Shown: positions 31,193 to 39,291 of the stretch, piece after piece
Position numbering within the stretch: the stretch's first letter is position 1
Layout of the letters: every line of letters begins with the position of its first letter
From: Pullichristensenella sp002068815
GTDB taxonomy: Bacteria; Bacillota; Clostridia; Christensenellales; Aristaeellaceae
Direction: 5' to 3'
Assembly (NCBI GenBank): GCA_040772885.1
Contig: JAXGXF010000007.1
Span: 62,001 to 126,000, forward strand
Length of the DNA: 64,000 bases
Notes under the pieces: generated by a model
Seen by the model: only the letters and a program-made list of their open reading frames with translations
What the model was told of the DNA's origin: nothing
Database searches by the model: none
Position numbers and translations under genes: made by a program

Positions 31193-32674
31193 ATGGAGGC
31201 GAAGATACTGGTGTTCGACCTGGGGACGACGGCGCTGAAGGCCGTCTTGTACGACGCCTCGATCCGGCCGATCGGCGAGGCGCGCAGGGAGTGGGTGTAC
31301 GCCTATCCGAGGAAGGGCTTCATCGAACATCCGCCCCAGGAATACTGGCGGAAGTGCCTGAGCGCCGCGAACGAGCTGTTCGACCGCTTCGGCGGGCGGG
31401 AGTCGCTCGAGGGCGTCTCGGTGACCGGGCAGTCGGAGACCTTGATCGCGCTCGATCGCGACGGCCGCGAGCTCGGCAGCGCGATCGTCTGGCTCGACAC
31501 GCGCGGCGAGAGCGAGCTTCCGGAGCTCTCGAAGGCGCTTCCCACCGACGCGCTCTACGAGGCGACCGGCAACACCGGGCTCGACCCGGTCATGCCGCTT
31601 CTGAAATTGCCGTGGATGCGCAAAAACGAGCCGGAGCGGTACGCAGCCGCCGAGAAGTTCCTGCTGATCAAGGAATACATCGTCTGCAAGCTCACCGGGC
31701 AAATCGTCGCCGAGCACTCGGCGCAGTCCTGCTCCGGATACTTCAACATACGCGCGCTCGACTGGGAGGACGGCATACTCCATCTCGCGGGCATCGGGCG
31801 CGAAAAGCTCCCGGAGCTCGCGGATTCGCAGCACGTCGTCGGGGGACTCTGCGCGGAGGCCCGGCGCGCGCTCGGGCTTCCGAACGGCGTCAAGGTCGTC
31901 AACGGGCTGCTCGACCAGTGCGCGTCCGGCATCGGCGCGGGCGCGGTCGACAGCCGCACGATCACCGAGACGACCGGCACCGTGCTCGCGATCGGCGCGG
32001 CGCTCGACGCGTTCGAGCCGGAGAAGGGGAGGATGCTCGTGCTGCGCCACGGGCTGCCGGGCAAGTTCATGGCGCTGCCGAACTGCTCGACGGCGGGCGT
32101 GCTCTTGAAGTGGTTCCGGGACGGCTTTCTGCCCGCGGGCACGGACTACGCGCGGATCGACCGCGAGATCGCTTCGCGGGGCCGGCCGGACAGCGGGCTC
32201 ATCGTGCTGCCGCACTTCGCCGGGTATCTGACGCCGGTCAACAACCCCGCCGCGCGCGGCGTGATCTACGGGCTGACGCTCGACGCGACCCCGTACGACG
32301 TCGCGCACGCGATCATGGAGGGCGTCGGGTTCCTGCTCCGGGAAAATCTGGAGCTGCTCGAGAGCGCAGGCATCTCGTCCGAGACGATCATATCGCTCGG
32401 CGGCGGCGCGAACAGCGCGCTGTGGCTTCAGATCAAGGCGAACATCTGCAACCGAACGATGCGGACGCTTCGGGAATCCGAATCGACGGCGCTCGGCTGC
32501 GCGCTGAACTGCGCGCTCGCGCTCGGGAAGATCGCCGTCTCGGACATGCCCAAATACGTCGAGGAGCGCGGCGAGACGCCCCCGGACGCCGAGGGCGCCG
32601 CGGTCTACGAGCGGAAATACCGCCTGTACCGGGACCTGAACCGGCGGCTGGGGTTCAACCCCGCGGAGGAATGA
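31193..32674 (+). CDS. FGGY-family carbohydrate kinase
   Basis: ATP-dependent kinase of a sugar or polyol, 493 aa. FGGY_N has VFDLGTTALKAVLYD at 7-21 and VTGQSETLIALDRDG; the catalytic Asp is in NGLLDQCASGIGAGAV near 240. FGGY_C holds TETTGTVLAIGA, SLGGGANSALWLQIKANICN and ESESTALGCALNCALALG. Closest in feel to xylulokinase-like members, but the family does not reveal its substrate this way. ATG at 31193 follows GGAGGG. Divergent from TIM-yjbQ-SIS and immediately followed by deoR. The isomerase partners suggest a C4-C5 ketose or polyol. Confidence 0.88.
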   Translation: MEAKILVFDLGTTALKAVLYDASIRPIGEARREWVYAYPRKGFIEHPPQEYWRKCLSAANELFDRFGGRESLEGVSVTGQSETLIALDRDGRELGSAIVWLDTRGESELPELSKALPTDALYEATGNTGLDPVMPLLKLPWMRKNEPERYAAAEKFLLIKEYIVCKLTGQIVAEHSAQSCSGYFNIRALDWEDGILHLAGIGREKLPELADSQHVVGGLCAEARRALGLPNGVKVVNGLLDQCASGIGAGAVDSRTITETTGTVLAIGAALDAFEPEKGRMLVLRHGLPGKFMALPNCSTAGVLLKWFRDGFLPAGTDYARIDREIASRGRPDSGLIVLPHFAGYLTPVNNPAARGVIYGLTLDATPYDVAHAIMEGVGFLLRENLELLESAGISSETIISLGGGANSALWLQIKANICNRTMRTLRESESTALGCALNCALALGKIAVSDMPKYVEERGETPPDAEGAAVYERKYRLYRDLNRRLGFNPAEE

Positions 32675-32676
32675 CG

Positions 32677-33450
32677 ATGCAGGAAGACCTGAATTATACC
32701 GAGCGCCGCAGCGCCATCCTCGAATTGCTCGCGCGCGAGGGGCGCGTGTTCGTCAGCGAGCTCGCGCAGCGGTTCGGCATCACCGAGGTCACCGTCCGCA
32801 GCGACCTCATGGAGCTCGAGAGCCGCGGCCAGCTCGAGCGCATACGCGGCGGCGCGCTGCCGGTGCGCGGCGGTTACTACAACATGTCGCTCTCGGAGCG
32901 CAGCCAGGAGAGGGCGGACGAGAAGCGCCGGATCGCGCGCGCGGCGGTCACGCACCTGCGCGACGGCGAGACGCTGTTCATCAACTCCGGAACGACGACG
33001 CTGTTCGTCGCGCAGGAGCTGTCGGCGCTCTCGAACCTCAAGGTCGTCACGAACTCGATCCCGGTCGCGCAGACGCTCTCGCAGAACTCCGGCCACACGG
33101 TGATACTGCTGGGCGGGGACCTCAACGCGCGCTACCTGTTCACCTACGGAAGCGACGCGCTTTCGCAGCTTCGGCGCTACAAGGCGGACCGGCTGATATT
33201 GTCGGTCGACGGCGTCGCGCCGGATTGCGGGCTCTCCACCTATCACTTCGAGGAGGCCGACCTCGACCGGCTGATGATGGAGCGCGCGAACGGCGTGATC
33301 GTCGTCGCGGACGACTCGAAGCTCGGCCGCGAGAGCTTCGTCGGGATCGCCCCGATGGACGGCGTCGACGAGCTGATCACGAGCGCCTGTGCATCCGACC
33401 CGATCGTCAAGCAGATCGAGGCGATGGGCGTGCGCGTCCATCCGGCATAG
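32677..33450 (+). CDS. DeoR/GlpR family transcriptional regulator
   Basis: A 257-aa repressor of sugar operons. The N-terminal winged HTH covers 1-60 (RRSAILELLAREGRVFVSELAQRFGITEVTVRSDLMELESRGQ); the C-terminal DeoRC effector domain has INSGTTTLFVAQEL, VVTNSIPVAQTL and ILLGGDLN, and binds a sugar phosphate in known members. ATG at 32677 leaves 6 nt after GGAGGA; an ATG at 32671 overlaps the kinase stop but touches the ribosome site. It probably controls the divergent promoters at 31044-31152 and is itself in the kinase transcript. Confidence 0.9.
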   Translation: MQEDLNYTERRSAILELLAREGRVFVSELAQRFGITEVTVRSDLMELESRGQLERIRGGALPVRGGYYNMSLSERSQERADEKRRIARAAVTHLRDGETLFINSGTTTLFVAQELSALSNLKVVTNSIPVAQTLSQNSGHTVILLGGDLNARYLFTYGSDALSQLRRYKADRLILSVDGVAPDCGLSTYHFEEADLDRLMMERANGVIVVADDSKLGRESFVGIAPMDGVDELITSACASDPIVKQIEAMGVRVHPA

Positions 33451-33454
33451 AAAC

Positions 33455-33490
33455 AGCGGCCATCCTCTTGCGGAATGGCCGCTTTCAAAA
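33455..33490 (+). terminator. Hairpin after deoR
   Basis: Perfect AGCGGCCAT/ATGGCCGCT stem (33455-33483) followed by TTC and A-rich sequence; the T-tract is poor. Confidence 0.5.
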
Positions 33491-33541
33491 GGCGTGTCAC
33501 GCCACAGATCATCAACAAAGTACTGTTCCCCCCAGAGATGC

Positions 33542-33754
33542 ATGAAGGGATCGAAGTCCCTTCATTTTCAATCCGCAGGCGGCGGCGTGTACGCCGCCGA
33601 GGAGCGGAGCTTGTCTCCGCTTCCTTGCAGGATTTCTGGCCGTGGCGCGACAGCGCCACAAGAAATCCTGAATTCCGAGAAATGCAATCCTGCATTTCTC
33701 GGACAGCGTGGCGACTTTGTCGACACGCTGGGCGACCCGGCAAGCCGGATCGCC
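33542..33754. repeat. Hairpin-array element, copy 3: seven consecutive hairpins
   Basis: In 213 bp: ATGAAGGGA/TCCCTTCAT (33542-33565); GGCGGCGT/ACGCCGCC (33581-33598); GCGGAG/CTCCGC (about 33600-33625); CAGGATTTCT/AGAAATCCTG enclosing GTGGCGC/GCGCCAC (33628-33670); a perfect 12-bp CCGAGAAATGCA/TGCATTTCTCGG (33675-33702); CAGCGTG/CACGCTG enclosing CGAC/GTCG (33704-33730); GGCGACCCGGC/GCCGGATCGCC (33731-33754, one mismatch). The last four are nearly contiguous. On the minus strand the second hairpin shares CGTACACGCCG with copy 2. The block lies between convergent deoR and dctM. Confidence 0.85.
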
Positions 33755-33772
33755 TCTATTCGCCTTCGGACG

Positions 33773-35080
33773 TTATCCCATCCCCAGCGCCCTCGGCAGC
33801 CACATCGAGATCGCCGGGATGTACGTGACGAACATCAGCCCCGCGACCATCACGCCGTACAGCGGCAGCATGCGCAGGCTCGTGCGCTCGATCGGCGTCT
33901 TGCCGACCGCGCAGCCGACGAACAGCGCGGAGCCGACCGGCGGCGTGCACAGCCCGATCGCGAGGTTGTAGATCATGATGATGCCGAAGTGCACAGGGCT
34001 CAGCCCGATCGTCGGCCCCGTGACGACCGGCAGGAGGATCGGCGTCATGATCATGATCAGCGGCGCCATGTCCATGAAGCACCCGAGCACGAGCAGCAGC
34101 ACGTTGATGATCAGCAGCAGCAGGTACTTGTTCGTCGTCACCGTCGTCAGGAACGAGGTCAGCATGTCCGGCACCCGGAGCACCACCATCATGAACGCGA
34201 ACGCCTTCGCGACCGAGATCAGGGTCAGCACGATCGCGAGCGTCTTGAGCGCGTTTTTGAACACCTGCCCGATGTCCCGGAGCTTCGCCGTGCGGAACAC
34301 GAAGTAGGTGAGTATGAACGTGTAGATGCAGGCGACGGCGGCCGCCTCGGTCGCGGTGAACACGCCCGCCGCCATGCCGCCCATGATGATGACGAGCGTC
34401 ATCATCGGCAGAATCGCGTCCACGACGATCCGGAGCCTATGCCCCTTCGCCGCGCCGGTTCCCTTCGGGAAGTTAAACTTCTTTCGCACGAGGAAGCAGT
34501 AGAACATGATCAGAAGGCCCATCATGATGCCGGGCAGCGCGCCCGCCAGGAACAGCGAGCCGATCGTGACGCCGCCGCCCGCGGCCAGCGCGTAGATGAC
34601 CATGTTGTGGCTGGGCGGGATGAGCAGGCCCTGGCACGCGGTCGTCACCGTGAGGCCGACCGCGAAGTCCTCGTCGTAGCCGGCCTTCTTCATCATCGGG
34701 ATGACGACCGAGCCCAGCGAGCTCACGTCGGCGACCGCCGAGCCGGACACGCCGCCGAAGAACATCGAGTCCAGGCAGTTGACGTACGCGAGCCCGCCCC
34801 GGAACCGGCCGACGAGCAGGTTCGCAAAGTCGATGATCTTGTCCGATATGCCGCCCGCGCCCATGAATTCGCCCATCAATATGAAAAACGGTATCGCCAG
34901 CAGGCTGAACGACTTGACGCCCGCGACCATCTGATTGACCATGTCCGAAAAATTGATGCCGTATACGGCGGCGCTCGCAAGCGTCGCCAGGAGCATCGAG
35001 AAGGAGACCGGCACCTTGAGAAACAAGAGCAGGAAAAAGCCGCCAATCAGGACAAGCGCCGCCACGGCGGTAATACTCAT
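33773..35080 (-). CDS. dctM: TRAP transporter large permease (DctM)
   Basis: Na+-coupled membrane subunit of a tripartite transporter, 435 aa, about 12-13 helices. DctM family marks: VPVSFSMLLATLASA, LLAIPFFILMGEFMGAGGISDKIIDFANLLVGRFRGGLAYVNCLDSMFFGGVSGSAVADVSSLGSVVIPMM (the conserved scoop motif region) and LIPPSHNMVIYALAAG. ATG at 35080 follows GAGGGGG. Last gene of dctP-dctQ-dctM. The uronate genes on the other side of dctP suggest a hexuronate or unsaturated uronide cargo. Confidence 0.94.
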   Translation of the reverse strand: MSITAVAALVLIGGFFLLLFLKVPVSFSMLLATLASAAVYGINFSDMVNQMVAGVKSFSLLAIPFFILMGEFMGAGGISDKIIDFANLLVGRFRGGLAYVNCLDSMFFGGVSGSAVADVSSLGSVVIPMMKKAGYDEDFAVGLTVTTACQGLLIPPSHNMVIYALAAGGGVTIGSLFLAGALPGIMMGLLIMFYCFLVRKKFNFPKGTGAAKGHRLRIVVDAILPMMTLVIIMGGMAAGVFTATEAAAVACIYTFILTYFVFRTAKLRDIGQVFKNALKTLAIVLTLISVAKAFAFMMVVLRVPDMLTSFLTTVTTNKYLLLLIINVLLLVLGCFMDMAPLIMIMTPILLPVVTGPTIGLSPVHFGIIMIYNLAIGLCTPPVGSALFVGCAVGKTPIERTSLRMLPLYGVMVAGLMFVTYIPAISMWLPRALGMG

Positions 35081-35108
35081 CGACTCGCCCCCTCATCTTG
35101 GGAAATCA

Positions 35109-35678
35109 TCACTTCGCCGCCCCCCGGCCCCCGCCGGACGCGTGCAGCACCTCGTCGGAATAGTCCTTGTCCGGCTCGGCGAACAGCGTGTCGTGCGGCT
35201 TGAGCACGCCGGTCAGGAACAGTATGGAGTCAAACGTCATCAGGAACCCGGCGAGCGGTATCGGCAGGAACTGCCACCATGTCCTTAGCCCCGTCATCGG
35301 CAGCTTCCCGGGCAGCCCCATCATCTTCAGGCAGCGCGTGCCGCCGTACCACAGCATGAACAGGCCGCACAGGAGCACGCACAGGTCGGTGAGCACGTCC
35401 AGCGCCTTCCGGCCGGCGCTTCCCTTTTTGAAGCGGTTGTAGATCATCGTCACCGCGATGTGCGTGTGGTCGCGCACGCCCATCGCGCAGGCGAGGAACG
35501 CAAACAGCGAGACGAGCAGGAGCGGCACCTCCTCGGCCCAGCTGATGCCGGTGTTGAAGCAGAACCGGAGCATCACCGTCATCGTGACGATCAGGACCAT
35601 CGTCACGAGCGCGACCTCGGAGATAATCAGAAATATCCTGTGGACCCAGGTATTCAGGGCTCTCCAAAAATTGCCCAT
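35109..35678 (-). CDS. dctQ: TRAP transporter small permease (DctQ)
   Basis: A 189-aa four-helix membrane partner of DctM. Helices lie about 15-40, 50-70, 95-115 and 130-155, with the typical RFCFNTGISWAEEVPLLLVSLFAFLACAMGVRDHTHIAV segment. Start taken as ATG at 35678, which gives GAGGTG correct spacing; a GTG at 35690 lies on the ribosome site itself. It is 28 bp upstream of dctM and separated from dctP by a 247-bp gap with strong secondary structure. Confidence 0.9.
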   Translation of the reverse strand: MGNFWRALNTWVHRIFLIISEVALVTMVLIVTMTVMLRFCFNTGISWAEEVPLLLVSLFAFLACAMGVRDHTHIAVTMIYNRFKKGSAGRKALDVLTDLCVLLCGLFMLWYGGTRCLKMMGLPGKLPMTGLRTWWQFLPIPLAGFLMTFDSILFLTGVLKPHDTLFAEPDKDYSDEVLHASGGGRGAAK

Positions 35679-35708
35679 CGCAAGGGTCACCTCTTTCTCT
35701 CATCATGA

Positions 35709-35913
35709 ATACCAAGTCAGAATATCAATTCCTCGTCGTGCCGGGTCTTTTCGCGCAGAACCGTGTCGCTCTCCGCTCAACGCAGGCCCCCTACTACGCC
35801 ACGCTCCGGCTCCCGGTTTCGCGCCGAAAATTCCTCGGCACTTTGGAGAAACTTATATTCCTTCTTGGTATGAAACAGACCGCGCCGGACGCCCCGTCGG
35901 AGGCGCCCGGCGC
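35709..35913 (-). repeat. Structured dctP-dctQ intercistronic region
   Basis: Two structures. Bases 35882-35913 form GCGCCGGACGCC/GGCGCCCGGCGC (one mismatch) just after the dctP stop on the minus strand, without a T-tract, as in stabilising intercistronic hairpins of TRAP operons. Bases 35709-35871 form a long imperfect inverted repeat with ends ATACCAAG/CTTGGTAT, then GAATAT/ATATTC, then GTGCCG/CGGCAC, enclosing about 90 nt. No coding frame with a ribosome site is seen. It might lower dctQM relative to dctP, or be a small mobile remnant. Confidence 0.5.
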
Positions 35914-35925
35914 ATCGATTCGCCG

Positions 35926-36918
35926 TCAGTAATTCTCGCCGATCGCCTTGATCGCGTCGATGACGTCCATGTGGTCCTTCGCGTACTGGTCGTACAGCGG
36001 CGCCATCTTCGCCTCAAACTCGGCGCGCTGCTCGGGGGTCAATTCGATGACGGTCGTGCCCGCCGCGCGGACGATCTCCTCGGAGGACTTCTCCTTCGCG
36101 GCCCAGGCCGCGATCTCGAATTCCTGCGTCGCCTTCGCGCACTCCTCGATGATCGCCCAGTCCTCCGCGGGGATGGACGCCTTCACCGCGGCGGAGGCCA
36201 GGAGGATCTCCGGAACGCGCGTGTGCTGGTCGAGTATGTAGTATTTCGCCGCCTCGTAGTCGCCCATGTTCTGGTAGGTGGGCCAGTTGTTCTCCGCGCC
36301 GTCGATGATCTTCGTCGAGATCGCCGAGTACACGTCGTTCGGGCCGATGCCGGTGACGCCGGTCGCGCCGAGCAGCTCGACCATCTTGACCATCATCTCG
36401 TTGTTTTGCATGCGAATCTTGAGGCCCGCGAGGTCGGCGACCGAGTGCACCTCCTTCGTCAGGTAGAACGAGCGGGAGCCCGCGTCGTAGTAGCAGAGCC
36501 CTACGAGCCCGGAGCCGCTGGTTTCGATGTCGGCAAGGAACTTCTGGCCGATCTCGCCGTTCAAGACCTCCCACATGTGCGCGCCGCTCTTGTAGAGGTA
36601 GGGCATCTGGATCGCGTTCAGCGCGGGCACGTAGCTCGCGACCGGGGACGCCGACACGCGCGCGAACGCGAGGTCGCCCAGCTGCAGCGCCTCGATGGCC
36701 TCGGTCTCCTGGCCGTAGAGCGTTCCGCCGGTGAACACATCGATCTTGATGCGGCCCTCGGTCTTCTCCTCGACGAGCCGGGCGAACTCGTGGTCGGCCA
36801 ATGAGGTCGGATAGCCCTCGGCGTGAACCTCGCTGAGCTTCAGGGTCGTTGCGGCGCTGGCGCTTGAAAAGGCCAGCAACAGCATCAGGCACAGGACGAC
36901 GGAGAGAATCTTCTTCAT
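35926..36918 (-). CDS. dctP: TRAP transporter substrate-binding protein (DctP)
   Basis: Secreted high-affinity binding protein, 330 aa. Signal peptide MKKILSVVLCLMLLLAFSSASA (about 1-22); Cys10 is within the hydrophobic core, so not a clear lipobox. DctP family features: LKLSEVHAEGYPTSLADHEFARLVEEKTEGRIKIDVFTGGTLYGQETEAIEALQLGDLAFARVS, then VADLAGLKIRMQNNEMMVKMVELLGATGVTGIGPNDVYSAISTKIIDGAENNWPTY, whose Arg binds the substrate carboxylate. ATG at 36918 follows GGAGG by 8 nt. The 5' flank carries five 18-bp tandem repeats instead of a recognisable promoter. Confidence 0.94.
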   Translation of the reverse strand: MKKILSVVLCLMLLLAFSSASAATTLKLSEVHAEGYPTSLADHEFARLVEEKTEGRIKIDVFTGGTLYGQETEAIEALQLGDLAFARVSASPVASYVPALNAIQMPYLYKSGAHMWEVLNGEIGQKFLADIETSGSGLVGLCYYDAGSRSFYLTKEVHSVADLAGLKIRMQNNEMMVKMVELLGATGVTGIGPNDVYSAISTKIIDGAENNWPTYQNMGDYEAAKYYILDQHTRVPEILLASAAVKASIPAEDWAIIEECAKATQEFEIAAWAAKEKSSEEIVRAAGTTVIELTPEQRAEFEAKMAPLYDQYAKDHMDVIDAIKAIGENY

Positions 36919-36955
36919 GGTGGGCGCCTCCTTCATTTTTGTGGACATATTCAGA

Positions 36956-37045
36956 CCGCGCTGCGGCCGGGAGCCGCGCTGCGGCCGGGAGCCGCGCTGC
37001 GGCCGGGAGCCGCACCGCGGCTGGGAGCCGCACCGCGGCTGGGAA
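36956..37045. repeat. Five-copy 18-bp tandem repeat upstream of dctP
   Basis: Units start at 36956, 36974, 36992, 37010 and 37028. The first three are identical (CCGCGCTGCGGCCGGGAG); the last two are a second type (CCGCACCGCGGCTGGGAG, final base A in the fifth). The block occupies the dctP 5' region between its ribosome site and the divergent kdgF promoter. Each unit has a small palindromic core (GCTGCGGC-like). Confidence 0.95.
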
Positions 37046-37052
37046 TCGGGGG

Positions 37053-37082
37053 TTGACGAGGGGGGCCGGGGTTGGGTATAAT
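37053..37082 (+). promoter_or_regulatory. kdgF promoter
   Basis: TTGACG (37053-37058), 18-nt G-rich spacer, TATAAT (37077-37082). Confidence 0.65.
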
Positions 37083-37114
37083 CGATGTCATACGGTCGAA
37101 GGGGGGAATTTTCC

Positions 37115-37444
37115 ATGCGCGCAGATGTCGTGCGCGGCGCGGACGCCCGGTTTATCCCGCTCGGAGGCGGCGTATCCAGGTGCGTGCTCGCGAACAGCCC
37201 GGGGTTGATGACGGTCGAGGTGCGCTTCGAGGAGGGGGCCGTCGGCGCGGTGCACTCGCATCCGCACCTGCAGAACACCTATGTGCTCCGCGGCCGCTTC
37301 CGCTTCACGGTCGGCGGGGAGGCGGTCGAGGTGGGGCCGGGGGACACGCTCGCCTTTCCGGAGGACGTGCCGCACGGGACCGAGTGCCTCGAGGCGGGCG
37401 CGCTCCTGGACGTGTTCTCCCCGGCGCGGGCGGACTTTCTCTGA
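37115..37444 (+). CDS. kdgF: KdgF-like cupin, uronate ring-opening enzyme
   Basis: A 109-aa single cupin. In pectin and alginate metabolism KdgF speeds conversion of unsaturated uronates to the linear 5-keto-4-deoxyuronate. Metal ligands fit H-x-H...Q...H: GAVHSHPHLQNTYVLRGRFRFTVGG and the late DVPHG; the opening ...PLGGGVSRCVLANSPGLMTVEVRFEEGA and the DVFSPARADFL end match KdgF as I know it. ATG at 37115 follows AAGGGGGG. Neighbours KduI and KduD act on the product, which supports the call. Confidence 0.8.
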   Translation: MRADVVRGADARFIPLGGGVSRCVLANSPGLMTVEVRFEEGAVGAVHSHPHLQNTYVLRGRFRFTVGGEAVEVGPGDTLAFPEDVPHGTECLEAGALLDVFSPARADFL

Positions 37445-37446
37445 AA

Positions 37447-38247
37447 TCAGGGCTGCCTTCCGATGTAGGCCAAAATGCCGCCGTCGACGTAGAGTATGTG
37501 CCCGTTGACGAAGTCGCTGGCGGAGCTCGCGAGGAACACCGCCGGGCCCACGAGGTCCTCGGGCGTCCCCCAGCGGCCGGCCGGCGTCCGCGCGCGCAAA
37601 AAGCCGTCGAACGGGTGTGGGGAGCCGTCCGGCTGCTTTTCGCGAAGCGGCGCGGTCTGCGGCGTCGCGATGTAGCCGGGGCCGATGCCGTTGCACTGTA
37701 TGTTGTTCGCGCCGTACTCCGCGCAGATGTTGCGCGTCAGCATCTTGAGCCCGCCCTTTGCCGAGGCGTAGGCGCTGACCGTCTCGCGGCCGAGTTCCGA
37801 CATCATCGAGCAGAGGTTGATGATCTTGCCGTGGCCCTTCCGGATCATCGACGGGATCACGGCCTTCGCGACGATGAACGGCGCGACCAGGTCCACGTCG
37901 ACGACCATGCGGAAGTCCTCCGCGCGCATCTCGCACATCGGCACGCGGCGGATGACGCCCGCGTTGTTGACGAGTATGTCGACCGCGCCGACCTCCCGTT
38001 CGATCGTCCCGACGAGCGCGCCGACCGCGTTCTCGTCGGTCACGTCGCAGACGTAGCCGCGCGCGTCGACGCCCTTTTCCCCGTACGCCGCAAGCCCTCT
38101 GTCGACCAAATCCTGCGAGATGTCGTTGAACACGATCCGCGCGCCGGCCCGGGCGAGGCCGACGGCGATCGCGAGGCCTATGCCGTAGCTGCCGCCGGTC
38201 ACCCAGGCGACCTTTCCGTCCAGGCGGAAGCCCTTCAGCCCATCCAT
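37447..38247 (-). CDS. kduD: SDR oxidoreductase KduD / gluconate 5-dehydrogenase type
   Basis: NAD(P)-dependent reduction of 2,5-diketo-3-deoxygluconate to 2-keto-3-deoxygluconate, following KduI. 266 aa: FRLDGKVAWVTGGSYGIGLAIA start, NNAG(V)I, catalytic Ser/Tyr/Lys in SMMSELGRETVSAYASAKGG, and the PFDGFLRARTPAGRWGTPEDLVGPAVFLASSASDFVNGHILYVDGGI end typical of KduD/Ga5DH. ATG at 38247 follows GGAGGGGGG. It lies 17 bp after kduI in the same transcript. The family also contains gluconate 5-dehydrogenases; the context favours KduD. Confidence 0.85.
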   Translation of the reverse strand: MDGLKGFRLDGKVAWVTGGSYGIGLAIAVGLARAGARIVFNDISQDLVDRGLAAYGEKGVDARGYVCDVTDENAVGALVGTIEREVGAVDILVNNAGVIRRVPMCEMRAEDFRMVVDVDLVAPFIVAKAVIPSMIRKGHGKIINLCSMMSELGRETVSAYASAKGGLKMLTRNICAEYGANNIQCNGIGPGYIATPQTAPLREKQPDGSPHPFDGFLRARTPAGRWGTPEDLVGPAVFLASSASDFVNGHILYVDGGILAYIGRQP

Positions 38248-38264
38248 CGGATCCCCCCCTCCGC

Positions 38265-39107
38265 TCACTTCAGGTCCTCGACGGCGATGCCGTCCATGTC
38301 GTCAAACGCCTGATTCTCGCCGCCCATCGCCCAGATGAACGCGTAGTTCGACGTGCCCGCGCCCGCGTGGATCGACCAGCTGGGGCTGATGACCGCCTGC
38401 CTGTCGTTAAGCACGATGTGCCGCGTCTCGTCGCCCCGCCCCATCATGTGAAATACCGCCTGCCCCGCGGGGATTTCGAAGTAGAAGTAGATCTCCATCC
38501 GCCGCTCGTGCGTATGCGCGGGCATCGTGTTCCAGACGCTGCCCGGCGCGAGCTCCGTGAGCCCCATCGAGAGCTGGCAGGTCGGGAGCACCGACGGGTG
38601 GATGAACTGGTTGATCACGCGCTTGTTCGAGGTCTCGAGGGCCCCGAGCGGGCGCTTCGCGGCGTCCCTGAGCGTCAGAAGCCTCGTCTCGTACGCCCGG
38701 TGCGCCGGCGCGGACACCGCGTAGAACATCGCGGGGTTTTCTTTGTCGTCGGAGGAGAACACGACCTCGCGCGCGCCCATCGCGACGTACAGGCAGTCCT
38801 TGTACTGCATGCGGTAGACCGTGCCGTCCACCTCGACCGCGCCCGGGCCGCCGACGTTGAATATGCCGGCCTCCCGCCGCTCCAGAAGGTACAGCGCGCC
38901 GAAGCACGCCCAGGTATCGATGCCCTTTTCGATGGGCACCCTCTCCCCGGCCGGCATGCAGCCCAGCGCCACCATGCGGTCGACGTGGCTGTAGACGAAC
39001 CTGACCTCGTCCCTGGCGAACAGGTTTTCGATCAGGAATTCCCCGCGCATCTCCTCGCTCGTCATCCGCTTGAAGTGCTCCGGATGAACCGAATACCGCT
39101 TGTCCAT
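38265..39107 (-). CDS. kduI: 5-dehydro-4-deoxy-D-glucuronate isomerase
   Basis: Zinc cupin isomerase converting 5-keto-4-deoxyuronate to 2,5-diketo-3-deoxygluconate, 280 aa. N-terminal YSVHPEHFKRMTSEEMRGEFLIENLF and the metal site MPAHTHERRMEIYFYFEIP (two His, Glu) with a fourth ligand in SWSIHAGAGTSNYAFIWAMGGEN are diagnostic. ATG at 39107 follows GAGGAAG. A perfect-spacing promoter at 39148-39176 drives kduI-kduD. With UxaC, KdgF and the TRAP genes it defines an unsaturated-uronate pathway; KdgK and KdgA are not in the window. Confidence 0.95.
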   Translation of the reverse strand: MDKRYSVHPEHFKRMTSEEMRGEFLIENLFARDEVRFVYSHVDRMVALGCMPAGERVPIEKGIDTWACFGALYLLERREAGIFNVGGPGAVEVDGTVYRMQYKDCLYVAMGAREVVFSSDDKENPAMFYAVSAPAHRAYETRLLTLRDAAKRPLGALETSNKRVINQFIHPSVLPTCQLSMGLTELAPGSVWNTMPAHTHERRMEIYFYFEIPAGQAVFHMMGRGDETRHIVLNDRQAVISPSWSIHAGAGTSNYAFIWAMGGENQAFDDMDGIAVEDLK

Positions 39108-39147
39108 CGCGCTTCCTCCCCGCCGGTGTTTTTCCTTTTCTGAAGAC

Positions 39148-39200
39148 AATATATCAAACGCATAAAAAAATGTCAAGTCGCTCGCGTTCACCATTGTGAA
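39148..39200 (-). promoter_or_regulatory. kduI promoter and nearby palindrome
   Basis: TTGACA (39171-39176), 17-nt spacer, TATATT (39148-39153) on the minus strand. Just upstream, TTCAC-CATT-GTGAA (39187-39200) is a perfect 5-4-5 palindrome in the region shared with iclR, a candidate operator. Confidence 0.7.
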
Positions 39201-39291
39201 TTGTGAGAATTGTCTAAAATTATTATGAAAATTTGACATCTCTTGAGATTTTACCGGAAAGATTGTTGGCGTTTGCGGGGCGATCGCCCCC

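Noticed and set aside
33542..33754. Ordinary terminator cluster for deoR and dctM
   Set aside because: Seven hairpins, mostly without T-tracts, exceed what convergent termination needs; a separate simple hairpin already follows deoR at 33455.
36956..37045. CRISPR-like array
   Set aside because: The 18-bp units are contiguous with no spacers and no cas genes are present.
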